Positions 1 to 11,703 of a stretch of 64,000 nucleotides of DNA are shown here, piece by piece (within the stretch, counting starts at the first letter, position 1; every line of letters begins with the position of its first letter). The notes beneath the pieces are model-generated. The model was not told where the DNA came from. It ran no database searches and saw only the letters and a program-made list of their open reading frames with translations. This DNA is from Zea mays (lineage: Eukaryota; Streptophyta; Magnoliopsida; Poales; Poaceae): assembly GCF_902167145.1 (NCBI RefSeq), contig NC_050098.1:80516207-80580206 (forward strand), written 5' to 3'. Made by a program: the position numbers and the translations under genes.

Positions 1-804
1 CCTGGGAAAATCTTTTCTAAAAAGTCTTGAGTTTCCCATGTAGCCTCATCTTCTGAATGTTGGTTCCATTGTATCTTGTAAAACTTGAGAGTTTTTTTCG
101 GGTAATCCTATCCTTTTGATCCAAGACTCGGATAGGATGTTCTGAATATGTCAAGTCTTGTTCTAAGGCAACATCCATTACTTCAATGGTTCGATCGGGA
201 ACCCAAAGACACTTCTTCAATTGAGACACGTGGAACACATTATGCACAATAGACAATGTTTCGGGTAACTGAATTCGGTATGCTACTGGTCCACATTGTT
301 CAAGAATAGGAAAAGGACCAATATACCGAGGTGCAAGCTTCCCTTTTACCCCGAAACGTGATACACCCTTCATTGGTGAAACTTTCAGGTAGACATAATC
401 TCCAACTAGAAAGTACAAGGGTGACCGGCGTTTGTCTGTGTAACTCTTCTGTCGGGCTTGGGCTTCCTTCAAATTATGAATTATTCGTTGAACTTTCTCT
501 TCTGTTTTCTTTACCATATCTGGCCTGAAGAAACTTCTTTCACCTGGTTCAGACCAGTTTAAAAGAGTACGACATCGTCGTCCATACAAGGCTTCAAAGG
601 GTGCCATTTTGATGCTTTCTTGATAGCTATTATTGTACGAGAACTCCGCTAATGGTAAGCAATCATCCCATTTCTGTGGGAATTCCAAAGCACAAGCCCG
701 TAACATGTCCTCAAGTATTTGATTTACTCTCTCAGTCTGCCCAATGGTTTGAGGATGATAGGCCAAACTATGGAGCAACTTAGTATCCAAAGCCTTTTGA
801 AGCT
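1..804 (-). pseudogene. Element A integrase C-terminal half and chromodomain (interrupted)
   Basis: The minus-strand frame 17-804 encodes the second half of a Ty3/gypsy integrase. It shows the AYHPQT and QTERVNQ segment around the catalytic Glu, the NNSYQ and ALYGRRCRTLL blocks, the [11 protein letters not shown] domain and the FHVSQLKKC block. A chromodomain-like end (ATWETQDFLEK, about 10-50) follows after a frame change near base 100. The 5' end stops at 804, exactly where element B begins. The rest of the integrase resumes at 16409, so this is one gene split by an insertion. Not functional. Confidence 0.9.
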
Positions 805-3800
805 TGTGGCGGAACCGCCCGAATTATTCCAACTTAAGTGCCTAAGTCCTGCCTTAGGGGCTAGACCACACTTAAATGGGAATAACACGTCAATCCCTCG
901 GATCTAGTCCGACGAGGCCACTAACAGGATCAAGTACCACGTACTCACTCGATGGTGAGGCACAGCAATAAAGCATAAAACCATACATTATGGAGTATCA
1001 AATTATTACATCAACATCGGAGTTTTAGCAAAGTAGAGATCATAGTTCGGAATGCAGCGGAATAAAACTAACGATAAATAAACAGAGAGATGGGGAAGCC
1101 TGTCCCATCACTCCTCATGCTCCTCCTCCGCCGAGGTAGGGTCCCACTCGACTGTCCAACCCAGTGGCAAGATGGATGGCCAAGTCACTCCAGCAACCAT
1201 GTCCTCTAGAGAACCTGTAAAATTATGCCACAAGCAAGGCTGAGTATACTAATACTCAGCTAGACTTACCCGGTGTGAGGAGTCTACTCCTCTACCTCTA
1301 GACATGCAGCTGTTTGGCTGAGGGGTTTGGTTTGCCAAAAGCACTAGCTGAGTCTAAAATCAAGTTTTAGCTTTTTCAAGTTTTAGTGTGACTCTCTTAA
1401 GACTAAATATATACCTATCTAGTCATACATGGTATCAAACATTTAGCAATCAACAACTTTTGCCAAGTCATCACATTTCCACTTGTTATTCAATGTAGTA
1501 GCATGGATCAAGTAGTCTCATTAGCTGCGAGAAGCAGACGATTCGAATCGAGTTTTTATCCTTGCAAGGTAAACCTAAACATACGACGTGGCGAGGCACT
1601 CCGTCCCCACATACATCAACTGTCCCCATCGATTCCCCGTCAGCAGATCAGGGCTCACCGCCTTGGCGTACAATGCCTCACTGACCCCGACTGCCGTCGT
1701 GCAGTGACCGCACTTGTACCCACCATAACCGGAATGGGAGACCACGTCTCAGGTCGCGTGAGGAGTAAAGTCTGCTGCCAGGTTCAATCAGGTACTAGGC
1801 TTACCGATTTACCATATTTCTCGACATATGTTTAGTACGTTCAAACGATTGACTCACGGTACCACACCTTAATCCTTATTCCAATTTCCGTCTTTTTAGA
1901 CAACGCATCCCCATGGACCGTTGTCAACAGACCATCATAATTCCGATATAAATTGGATACAAGCAATATCCTGACCTCGCACGAGTGCTAGAAAAATCAC
2001 TCGACTTCTACCGAGATCCCTAATTAGCAAAGCAGCTACTCGACCTAGCATACTAGTATCCATCTCAAATGGAATCCTGAGTTCATGCAACTAAGGTTTC
2101 AAACAACTCCTACACTTAAGTGCACATTCAATCCTACAATCATTAAGTTTAGTAAAATAGCATAATAAATAGGTTATGCATAAAACCGGGGCTTGCCTTC
2201 CAAAGCTGGGGCAGGCAGATCCTCTGGGGTAGGCTCTGGTGCTGGATCCCGGGCTACCTGCTGAGCAACTCCTTGCTCCGGCACGAGGATGTATTCTCCA
2301 TCAGCGAGGTTGCAATCTATCGAATGCAATGAATAAGAAATATGTATGCTATGATTGTACATGATTTAGAAATCATTATGCTAAGTGAAGAAAAACTAAG
2401 TTAGTGAATAACTTAGGGTTTCCTTGTTATAAGAGGCTCTTAGGGTTTTATGCTTATCAATTTAGGTTTGAGGTTTTGCCTAGGGAGAAGCATAATGGAT
2501 TAAGACTTGGATTGCCCATTAATGTTTTAGTAGGCACTCAAAGGGTTTTGCTGGTTTGGTTAGGGTAACATTAGTCTCCACTATTAATTTCCCTTTTCAT
2601 TTTCTATTTATGATTTTAGGGTGGGTTTGAACTACGATAGTGATTTAACTTTTTCCAAAACTTCTGTAAAAATTACAGTGGGTTAATATTTGTCACTGTA
2701 GTCTGTCCTATAAATTTGAGGTCCAGAATAATTAGAATATGTCCTGGACAAAAATAACAACAGTTGAGGCAAAGGGTTCACTTTGCACTACAACTCTTAT
2801 CTAGGGGTGGGTTCTGCACTAAGAGTCATTTTTGCTGGTATCTATAGGTAATAACATGCTTCTGTGCCAAAAATCACAGAGGGCTACTTAGTGGTTATTT
2901 AGTTAGGATTTTCTAAAGTTTAATGCTAAAAAGACACTTACAACTAACTTGTTATTTGAAAAATGTCAAACAACAGAACTCATAATTTTTCTATGTTCGT
3001 AATAACAAAACATTAGTTATCTCAAGGTTTGGAGTGTTTTCTCCTCAGGGTTATTTTTTCTAGGGTTTTTCTAAGTTTTCCTTGTTTTCCTAAAATAAAA
3101 GGTATCTCATTTCTTTTGTACTAAACAAAGGTATAATAAAATTTTCTAGTGAACTACACTGAATAAGGGAGCTAACAAAAATGTCGGTGCTCCCTGGTTC
3201 TTATTTTAAACTACCTATTATATTTTCTTTAACTATAAGCTGAAAATGATTTAAAAGGCAAACTCTACCTTAATTTGGTGTACAGAGGGGTTTATTATTT
3301 TTAAACAGGTTAGGAAGTGATTAAGTACTTCTCTGAAATTTCTTAACCCCAGTCTAATAGTGTAGTTATTTTTCCCTATTTCCTTTAGCTTTTGACCAGA
3401 TAATCAATTAAGTCATAACTTTGAAGTCTTCTGCAATACATAGGGGTTTTATATTTTTCCTAAGTAGTTTACATTATTTAGGATCTGGCAAAATTGGTTT
3501 GACTCGATTTGGGTAAACAAAACTGAAGTTATGAATTTTTCAAGTTCTGTTTGTATTTAAATCAGAAATATTAAAAAGGTTTTTTGGCTATCCATCTTGC
3601 ATCGAAGACCCTGGGCTTCTTTTAAAACAACCCCATCAGTTATACCCCTGCACCACTATTCCATTGAGTCGCTGACAATGCACAAAACCCCCTGGCCTTT
3701 ACTTCTTCTCCCCCGAGGTCCCTCCCCTCATTTAAAAAGTACCCACGGGAGAAAACAGGGCGGCGCGGCTTACCGGCGGCGAGGGAGGTCCGGCGAGGGG

Positions 3801-5166
3801 CGGGGTTGGCTCCGGGAGGTTCTTGCGGTCACAGCGAGGTACGGTTCGACGGCGGTGGTGGCCGGAATCGGCCGGTCCACGTGCGCAGGTGGGTGAACTC
3901 ATCGGCGGCGAGTGCTCCGGCCTAACCACAGCGACATAGGTCAATCCAAGGGCACGAGGAGCTTCACGGGATGTCAAGCAATCGACTCATGCAAGGAATC
4001 GGAGAATGACTTACTGTGGCGCTCGGTCTACGCTTGGCAGCGGTCGGGTGAAGTCCGGCGACCGTGAACTGGCTTCTCCGGTGAGGCAAAGTTCGATTCC
4101 TCGCTCGGGGACCTTCACAGAGGCATGCAAGGTCCACTCTGAGGGTTGGACGCGGCTGGGAGAGGCTCTACTGGCCGGTCTATGGTGGCGGGTGTTCGGG
4201 TGGCCGCGGGCACGCCGTGCGCGGGGCAACGCCGGTGATGTGGTGCTCCAGTGAGGTCGAGCGCGCGCGGGGGAGTACGGTCGAAGTCCCTGGTGGCTTT
4301 ATAGGCGCAGGCGTGGGCAACGACGCTGGCTCGGCTTGGCGCGACGCGAGGCACGCGGGGGCGGGCGTCGGGCGTGCTCTGGCGAGCTCAGTGCACGTCG
4401 AACACGTGTAGGTTTGTTTCTGCTCTTGTTCTATCCTCTGCTGAGCGGCCAAAACGTGTGAATCTTGCCCTAAGACCTGTGAGAGATCTCTTCCCTGCAC
4501 CTAGGGCTACCTAGTTCATGTGAGTTCCAAGGGTAGATGTGGTCGGGTTTGAGAGATATGGGGGTGAGAAGTTGTCTTTGTCCTAGCTGTCCACACCGAG
4601 ACAAAACTTGTGCCAAGTCGTGTCAAACGACTTAGGGTTGGGTTCAAACTTTTCCAGGGTGTTCTAGGGGTCCTTAGGCGCCACTTTGTCAATTGGGTCA
4701 AGTGGTTTTGAAGTTTGAATAAGGGTGAACATGTATGATCTTAGGAAGAGGGTTGGTTTTGGACTTAGAAAAATTCTGATTTTCCTTTTATGCTCAACCC
4801 TTTGGTGAACCTTTTGGGGTTTTTCTGAAACCTTTTTGGGGTCACATTCTTACTAGTTTTAGTAGGGTATTAGGTGTACTACAATTGTTATAATTGGCCC
4901 AAGTCATGATGATGTGGTTTTTATAGCCTTTTGGTCATACTTTTATAGTGCTCCAATTGTCCAAAGGGGTTTGCATTAGGGTTTGGGCAATTCTTCCCAT
5001 TATATGTGCATGATAAGCCAAGGCATGACATCTAAGATGGGTTGCACTTACTTAGGGTCTTTATTTCCAAGTTTGGAGTCCTCTACTCTAGTTAAGTCAC
5101 ATGTGATGATGGGTTTTACTTGTGTAGCCTTGAGTGAAAACTCTAAGTAACACCTGGGGTGTTACA
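805..5166 (-). repeat. Element B 3' LTR (4362 bp)
   Basis: In element orientation it runs from TGTAACACCCC (5166) to GGCGGTTCCGCCACA (805). The TATA box CCTATAAAG is at about 4297-4305 on the minus strand, only about 860 bp from the LTR start, so roughly 3.5 kb of the LTR is downstream of the promoter. The stretch about 3750-4400 is GC-rich and the rest AT-rich. Reading frames inside it (such as 1503-1835 on the plus strand) are non-canonical; one is listed under findings. No host gene is visible. Confidence 0.93.
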
Positions 5167-5205
5167 GCCCTCCCCCCTTAAAGGAATCTCGTCACGAGAT
5201 TTCGG
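5167..5205 (-). promoter_or_regulatory. Element B polypurine tract with adjoining palindrome
   Basis: Immediately upstream of the 3' LTR on the minus strand is a purine run reading TTAAGGGGGGAGGGC, the expected plus-strand primer of reverse transcription. Next to it, at 5185-5201, lies a 17-base inverted repeat (AATCTCG, one spacer triplet, CGAGATT). The same palindrome stands beside the PPT of element E, so it is conserved between two distinct Tekay-type families. Confidence 0.85.
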
Positions 5206-6103
5206 GTAGGGATCCTTTAGGGGTACCAATGAGGTGTGCTTGTGTGTTGCTCCTTCCTTTATCCAAGTTTCTCTAGTTAACTGCTCTTCGAATGTCATTC
5301 TCTTTGCGACTTCAGAAGGAAGTCCTTTTAGAGTTATTTTCAAAGCTTACAATATATTTAACATCTAAGTTTTTCTTATTGTTGGGGGCCTTCGGCTTCC
5401 AAAGGTCCTCAAAAACGTAATTTGACTATGTTTTCCAAGAGAAATATGTGAACAGGTACCTTCAAAGTCAGATTGCGAGTATACAAGAGCATGGTAAAGA
5501 CGAAGCTTGACTGGGACGGCGATCACGACGAAGGATAAGACGATCACGAAGCTATGTGCAGAAAAGCTTCGGCATAACGGCGGGAAAGGGAAACCGACTT
5601 AAAGATGAAAAGCCAAATTAGACCTCGAAGAATTACTATAGGGTTATTGATAAATGTAAAGGGCATTAATGTAATTTTGCATGGGCTGCGACCCGTGCCT
5701 ATAAATAGGTGAACAGTATTCCCGTACTGTTCACGCTGACTTGGCATTCACTTTTGCGTCACGCCTGTATTCTCATTCCTTCAAGCCGAAGGTACATTTG
5801 TAATTTACTATTGTTTACACAATTAATATAAATGCAAATAGATTAATAATAATGTTTACAAAAATTATGTTACTTTCTGTACTTTGTATGAATGTTCTCC
5901 ATCTTTTATCATGATCGTGAAGGTATGTCCTTCATGACCTTCGTCCTAGATTCATTATATCCGAAGGGAAATAATGATCCGAAGGACGAAGGGCTTTGAT
6001 ATTTAACATTTTATGTTGCCTTGTTCTTGATTCATAGCATTTGAGAACAAGTCCCCAACACTTATATTTAGATTCAAAGGGCAGGTGGGGGTGGGGTTTT
6101 GGA
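5206..6103. other. Element B 3' untranslated region, split by a solo LTR
   Basis: The intervals 5206-5379 and 6061-6103 are B's untranslated sequence between the chromodomain stop codon and the PPT. The rest is the solo LTR described separately. I see no coding potential; short frames here are chance or cross element boundaries. Confidence 0.8.
5380..6060 (+). mobile_element. Solo LTR (681 bp), Grande-like family, inserted in element B
   Basis: It starts TGTTGGGG and ends CCCCAACA and is flanked by an exact 5-bp duplication CTTAT (5375-5379 and 6061-6065). A TATA box CCTATAAATAG is at about 5698-5708 on the plus strand. The 3' part (CATTTGAGAACAAGTCCCCAACA region) matches the LTR ends of C and D, but the 5' half differs, so it is a separate subfamily. 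No internal region remains, the usual result of recombination between the two LTRs of a full element. Confidence 0.93.
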
Positions 6104-7417
6104 TTACGTATCGACTCCTTTGGGCAGAAAGTCGGGGAAGCGAGAACGTAGAAAATCCTCAGTTTCCCACGTAGCTTCTTCTACTAAATGGTGACTCCAC
6201 TGAACCTTATACATTCTGATCGACTTTGCCCGTGTTGATCTCTCCTTTTGATCCAATACCTTGACGGGGTGCTCTTGATAAGACAAGTCTGGTTCTATCT
6301 CAATTTCCGGTTCAGGTAGTACTTCAGTGGGTAAGCGGACACATTTCCGTAGCTGAGATACATGGAACACATCATGAACTGCTGACATGTGGGGTGGCAA
6401 CTTCAATTGATATGCTACAGGCCCACAAGTTTCCTTGATCTCATAGGGTCCAATGTAGCGAGGAGCTAACTTGCCCTTGATTCCAAATCTCTGAACACCT
6501 TTGGTGGGTGACACCATAAGATAAACATGGTCTCCCACTTCAAACTGTAAAGGCTTCCTCCTCTTATCATGATAGCTCTTTTGCCTGGCCTGAGCAGCCT
6601 CTAAATTGCTCTTAATGACTCTGACCTTCTCCTCTGCTTCAAGAACCAGGTCAGGTCCAAAAATTTCCCTTTCTCCAACTTGTGACCAATTTAGCGGTGT
6701 CCTACACTTTCTCCCATACAAGGCCTCAAAAGGTGCCATCTTCAAACTGGACTGGTAGCTGTTATTATAAGAGAACTCTGCCAAAGAAAGACACTTGTCC
6801 CAATCCTTTCCATAGTGTAGCACACATGCCCTCAACATGTCTTCCAAAATCTGATTCACCCTTTCTGTCTGACCATCTATTTGAGGATGGTATGCTGAGC
6901 TTCTTATTACATGAGTCCCAAGTGATTCTTGCAATTGCTCCCAGAAACGTGCCACGAACGGTGCTCCTCTATCAGATACGATAGTCCTTGGTATTCCATG
7001 CAAGCGAACTATCTGGTCAATGTAGATTTCCGCATACTTCTCCGTCCTGTGGGTGGTATGTACTGGCAAGAAATGCGTTGTTTTGGTCAACCTATCCACA
7101 ATGACCCAGATGGAATCATGGTGTCGGGCGGTATTGGGCAATCCTACGATAAAATCCATGCAAATGTCCTCCCATTTCCAAGATGGTATGGGAAGGGGCT
7201 GTAAGGTGCCTGCTACCTTCAGATGGCTGGCCTTGACTCTCTGGCAGGTGTCGCATTCAGATATATACTTAGCAATTTCCCTCTTCTTTCTGGTCCACCA
7301 GTACAAGGATCTGTGGTCATGATACATCTTGTTACTGCCGGGGTGCATGGAAAATTTTGAAAGGTGAGCTTCATCCAATATTTTCTTTCTGAGCTCTGGG
7401 TTCTTGGGAACAACCAA
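6104..7417 (-). pseudogene. Element B integrase with chromodomain
   Basis: A 437-codon open stretch. It covers the HHCC zinc-binding region (about residues 15-70, with CDTCQRVKA), the core with the first Asp at MDFIVGLP and the second at IVSDRGAPF, the Glu segment around GQTERVNQ, the GPY/F-type domain ([11 protein letters not shown]) and a C-terminal chromodomain (EEATWETEDFLRSRFPDF). It is the most intact integrase of the Tekay-type elements here. It is separated from the upstream frame by one in-frame TGA at 7418-7420, apparently TGG to TGA. The enzyme would insert cDNA and target it through the chromodomain; this copy is inactivated by the upstream lesions. Confidence 0.92.
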
Positions 7418-8065
7418 TCAGTCCCCAAACCATAGAATCCCTTTGCTGTCCTTACGGAAGCATTTGTATTTTTTTGCCTTCTGTTCGATCATTTCCTTAA
7501 TAACTTGAACACTCTTGTCACCAATTTGTGCCATGACTATTTGCTCTTGTAATGTGGGCTCCACTGAAATATAACTTAAAGCACCGGAGGAAACAACTTC
7601 TATTTTCAGCTTGCACAACTCATCACATAGGGTGGTGATCATTGCATCCATATTCATACAATTGCACTGGGCTTTCCTGCTTAAGGCATCTGCCACAACA
7701 TTGGCTTTGCCAGGATGGTAATGCACCTCCAAATCATAGTCCTTGATTAGTTCTAACCATCTTCTCTGCCTCATATTAAGATCAGCCTGGGTGAAGATAT
7801 ATTTGAGACTCTTATGATCCGTGTAAATATTACAGTGAGCTCCCATCAAGTAATGTCTCCAAATTTTGAGAGCATGAACCACAGCTGCTAACTCCAGATC
7901 ATGTGTGGGGTAGTCCTGCTCATCGGGTCTGAGTGCTCGGGAGGCATAAGCAATGACTCTATTGTCTTGCATCAAGACACATCTCAATCCAGTACCGGAA
8001 GCATCGCAATAAACCTCAAATGGTTTGGTGTTATCCGGCTGAGCTAGCACTGGTGCTGTTGTCAA
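7418..8065 (-). pseudogene. Element B RNase H and linker to integrase
   Basis: The frame encodes an RNase H of the Ty3/gypsy type: YCDASGTG (first Asp), [14 protein letters not shown] (Glu), [11 protein letters not shown] (Asp) and the [13 protein letters not shown] end. It is shifted relative to the upstream RT frame by an indel at about 8066-8073, and it runs into the amber-like TGA at 7418. It would degrade the RNA strand of the RNA/DNA hybrid during cDNA synthesis. Confidence 0.9.
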
Positions 8066-9201
8066 ATGTTGCCTTAGTGTTGAAAGGCATTCTCACACTT
8101 CTGGCTCCATTCATACTTGACTCCTTTCTTCAATAATTCAGTCATTGGCTTGGCAACTCTGGAGAAATCCAGAATGAATCGTCGATAATACCCTGCCAAT
8201 CCCAGAAAACTCCGAATCTGCCGCACTGTGGTAGGAGGTTTCCAACTCATCACTTCTTGTACCTTTTCAGGATCAACTGATATCCCATCCTGAGAAATTG
8301 TGTGACCCAAAAATTTAATTTCTCTCTGCCAGAAATCACATTTAGACAACTTAGCATATAGACAATGATCACGCTGTCGCTGAAGCACGATGTGTAGATG
8401 CTCAGTATGCTCGTCTTCATTCTTGGAATAGACCAGAATATCATCAATGAAAACCACCACAAATTTGTCCAGCTCTGGCATGAATACTGAGTTCATCAGG
8501 TACATGAAATAAGCCGGGGCATTTGTCAGCCCAAAAGACATCACCAAAAACTCATAAAGCCCATATTTGGTAGAGAAAGCCGTCTTCGGAATATCACTGG
8601 CCCTGATCTTGATCTGATGGTAGCTCGAGCGAAGGTCTATCTTGGAGAATACTTTGGCTCCCACCAACTGGTCAAACAATACATCAATGCGGGGCAATGG
8701 ATACTTATTCTTGATGGTTACCGCATTGAGAGGGCGGTAGTCAACACACAATCTCAAACTCTCATCCTTCTTCTTCACAAATAAGGCTGGACATCCCTAG
8801 GGTGAAGTACTTGGGCGAATGAACCCCTTGTCCAACAACTCCTGTAGTTGCTTTTTCAATTCCGCCAATTCCGCTGGAGGCATCCTATAGGGTCTCTTGG
8901 ATATAGGAGCAGTTCCGGGTTGCAATTCAATTGCGAACTCTATGTCTCGATCAGGTGGCATCCCTGGCAATTCATCCGGAAAAACATCTGGGTAGTCACA
9001 GACCAATGGGATCCTCTCAACCGGGGACTCTATCAAAACGAAGGCACACGAATGGGTACAACCCTGATTGGGCAAATATAATGTGGTTTCACCACAAGTA
9101 GGTGAGTGCACCTCAATGGCCCTTGCTGCAATATCAATCACTGCCTGATGTCTCGTTAACCAGTCAGTTCCCAATATGATATCCACGCTATCCAAACCCA
9201 A
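8066..9201 (-). pseudogene. Element B reverse transcriptase
   Basis: RT motifs in order: GFIRPSTSP near the amino end, [45 protein letters not shown] and the catalytic FIDD box at about 8440. One in-frame TAG lies at 8797-8799 (where relatives have Trp before GCPA), and the frame is lost after about 8074. The N-terminal part (DIILGTDWL) is the end of the protease domain. It is in the same frame as gag and protease, so B originally had a single gag-pro-pol frame. Confidence 0.92.
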
Positions 9202-9225
9202 AATGAGGAGGTTGGTTTTGACTAT

Positions 9226-9498
9226 CTAACTACCAAACTTTATAGGCACATTCTTGTTGATTTGATAGGTGGCAACCTGGCCTCCTAGTGTTGAAATTGT
9301 AATACCCCCATTGGTCTGGTGAAAAGGTAATTGGCACTTGGCACTAAATTTGGTACTGATAAAACTATGTGATGCACCAGAATCAAAAAGAATAATTGTA
9401 GGATAATTCAAAACTGAAAAGATACCAGTCATGACGGGTGCTCCCTCTGGAATGTCAGCCATGGTGGTGAAGTTCAGCTTGCCTTGCCTCACTTGCAC
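9226..9498 (-). pseudogene. Element B aspartic protease
   Basis: Carries the active-site motif FDSGASHSF in the usual context (IILFDSGASHSFIS). It is in frame with gag and RT, closed by a TAG at 9226-9228. The protease would cleave the Gag-Pol polyprotein in the particle. The apparent start inside the frame is not a real start, since translation would come from gag. Confidence 0.9.
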
Positions 9499-9539
9499 CT
9501 TCTGCCTCTTGCCTTGGTTCTGGTTGGCATTCTGTCCCT

Positions 9540-10524
9540 GCCTCTGCTGGTTTCTGGGGCAATTATTAGCATAATGTCCGGTGTTACCACAAGTGAAACA
9601 CTTATTGTCATTGGCCTAACGGTACTACTGCTGTTGTGGCTGATTGTTCCGCTGAACTGGAAACTGGGTGCGGTTGGGTGCCTGCTGCTGCTGCTGTGGT
9701 CGGATCACCCAACGTCCTTGCTGCTGCTGAGGTCCCCTGTTCTGAGTGTCAGATACGATCCTGAAGCGCCGTGGCTGAGCTGCAGGTCCTGCCACAGGAG
9801 TCTTCCTCTTCTTCTCTGCCTGACGGGCTGTGATACAGTCCTCCTGAGAAATGGCCATGTTGACTAACTCATTATAGTTGTTGGCCCTGACTGTGTTGAG
9901 ACGGTCGCGGAGCTTAGTGCTGAGCCCCCTCCTGAACCTGTCCCTTTTCTTCTGATCAGTGTATGCATGATATCCGTCGTACTGGCATAGGTCATTGAAG
10001 GCCTGAGCGTACTGTAAAACTGTCTGGTTCCCCTAAGTGAGTGCCAGAAACTCATTGAGCTTGCGGTCCATAATGCCTGCTGGTATATGATGCCCCCTGA
10101 AAGCTGCCTTGAACTCTCTCCATTCCACCTCATGGTCAACTGGCTGCATAGCAAGGAAATGGTCCCACCATGTCCGTGCGGGTCCACGAAGCTGCTGGGT
10201 GGCAAACCTGACCTTAGTCACCTCTGAACAAGCTCCTTTGAGTAGTGGGAATTTGGATTCCACTACCCTCAGCCATACATCTGCATCAAGTGGGTCCTCT
10301 GCCCAGTTGAACAATGGTGGCTGGGTACTGAGGAACTCCTGATAAGTGGCTGCTGTGGGGTGACGCTGATGATCACCACCACCATAATGCTGAGGTGGTG
10401 GCTGACGCTGAGCCAACTATCGCAAGATCTCATTCTGCTGAGCCATCAGCTCTTGCAGAGTAGGAGGCGGTGACGGTGGTGGAGGAATGCGCTCATTCTG
10501 TCCACGACGCTCTCTTCCTTCCAT
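9540..10524 (-). pseudogene. Element B gag with CCHC zinc knuckle
   Basis: The likely ATG is at 10522-10524 (MEGRERRGQNE). The capsid-like part includes PARTWWDHFLAM and EFKAAFRGHHIP, followed by a Gln-rich stretch and a zinc knuckle CFTCGNTGHYANNC at about 9560-9600. Four in-frame TAG codons (10417, 10033, 9625 and 9616) interrupt one otherwise continuous frame shared with protease and RT. The pattern of single amber codons in one frame points to point mutation after insertion. Confidence 0.88.
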
Positions 10525-10833
10525 CTGAAAAATCATGGATATTCTCAATATCATATTTCTGAGGTTCAATGTTCAATCGTGGTGAAAGAGTCAAAGGGGG
10601 TAAAACCAATATATATTCTTGCATAATTTATAAAAGATTCCACATGGCATAAACTTTTCTTCTTAAATTAATGCTGACATCATTCATCATCCATACTTCC
10701 AAAAGAGTTTGTCACGATTACATCAGTAACTCAAAAGACTCAACTCTATCTAGCCTAGTACCCCAAGGGTGCAAAAGCTAAGGTAGCCTCGAGGAGTTCT
10801 ACCACCACAGACTTCTAACTCTATCTCTGCGAC
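10525..10833. other. Spacer between element B's extra ORF and gag
   Basis: Untranslated AT-rich leader between the stop of the extra ORF and the gag start. No repeat or gene recognised. Confidence 0.6.
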
Positions 10834-11703
10834 CTAGTGAGCAAACAAGGCAACGCTCGACTCGGGGGAAGATGGTCTCCCTGAGCCAGCAGTGTCCAAG
10901 CTGGAGGCAGGCTCCTCTCCTCCCTCGATGTCGACATCCTCGTTGGCCTCCATGTCCTGGATCTCCTGGTGGTGCATATCCAGATGCTGGTTAGCCTCCG
11001 CAAGCTGCTGCTGAGTGTTGATTAGCTGATCCTCGAGAACCTCGATGGTGTTCTCCCTGGTTCCCACTAACTTCTCAAGCTCTTGGATCTCATTTGACAA
11101 TTGTTCCACTTGTAAGTCTTTTTCCACCATCTCAGTGGACAAGTCTACCACAAGTTCCTCTCTGTTATCCAAGGTGATCTTGGTAGCCTCCAACAATGCC
11201 ATCAGATGGGACATTGCCTCTCCTCGCATCACTTGCAGACGATACAGGGCATTCATGCACCGCACCGTCAAGTGAGCGGTCTGACCTGGGTAGATAGCCC
11301 ATATATCCTTGGCATGCTCCACTCGGTCCTTCCACATTGGGTCGTCCTCCTTCTCCGCGGGGAACAAACCAATGGGGTGAGTGGACAGCTCCAAGGGGTG
11401 GAATCCACAGAAGGTGGTCAGTCCGTGAAGGGCAATCGCCTCAATAGTATCCTTAGCCATGTATCCAAAAGACTCTGAATCCAACGAACGCTAGCCTGGC
11501 TGTAAGGGATGAGGCTCTAGGGTCATCCTCACCCTACAGCGGGGCACTCGGTGCTTCTCAAACAGCTGCACCACGTACTAGGGAGGTGTCGTGTAACCAG
11601 CTCCCTAAAGTACCTCCCACAAGATACGGGGGAAACCCTCTCGTGCAAGCCCGTCCGTGTGGGACTGTGCATTCCCTTCGTCCGAGGATCTGTGAGAAGT
11701 CAT
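10834..11703 (-). pseudogene. Element B extra ORF upstream of gag (orf0-like, coiled coil)
   Basis: One minus-strand frame of 290 codons from an ATG at 11701-11703 (MTSHRSSDEGN) to 10834. It is broken only by three TAG codons (about 11605, 11572 and 11491). The middle part has a globular-looking segment (LHGLTTFCGFHPLEL), followed by about 100 residues of heptad-rich, Glu/Leu/Gln-rich sequence predicted to be a coiled coil (QLSNEIQELEKLVG). It is in the same orientation as gag and in front of it. Rice RIRE3 and RIRE8 are known to carry an extra orf0 in this place. The function is unknown, and element A has a counterpart. Confidence 0.78.

Noticed and set aside
4180..4500. Overlapping open frames in the GC-rich part of B's LTRs (also 15305-15652)
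   Set aside because: Frames are open on both strands because of composition, with no shared protein features.
5380..6060. Possible DNA transposon or MITE because of matching ends TGTTGGGG/CCCCAACA
   Set aside because: 5-bp duplication, TG...CA ends, TATA box and shared end sequence with the LTRs of C and D make it a solo LTR.
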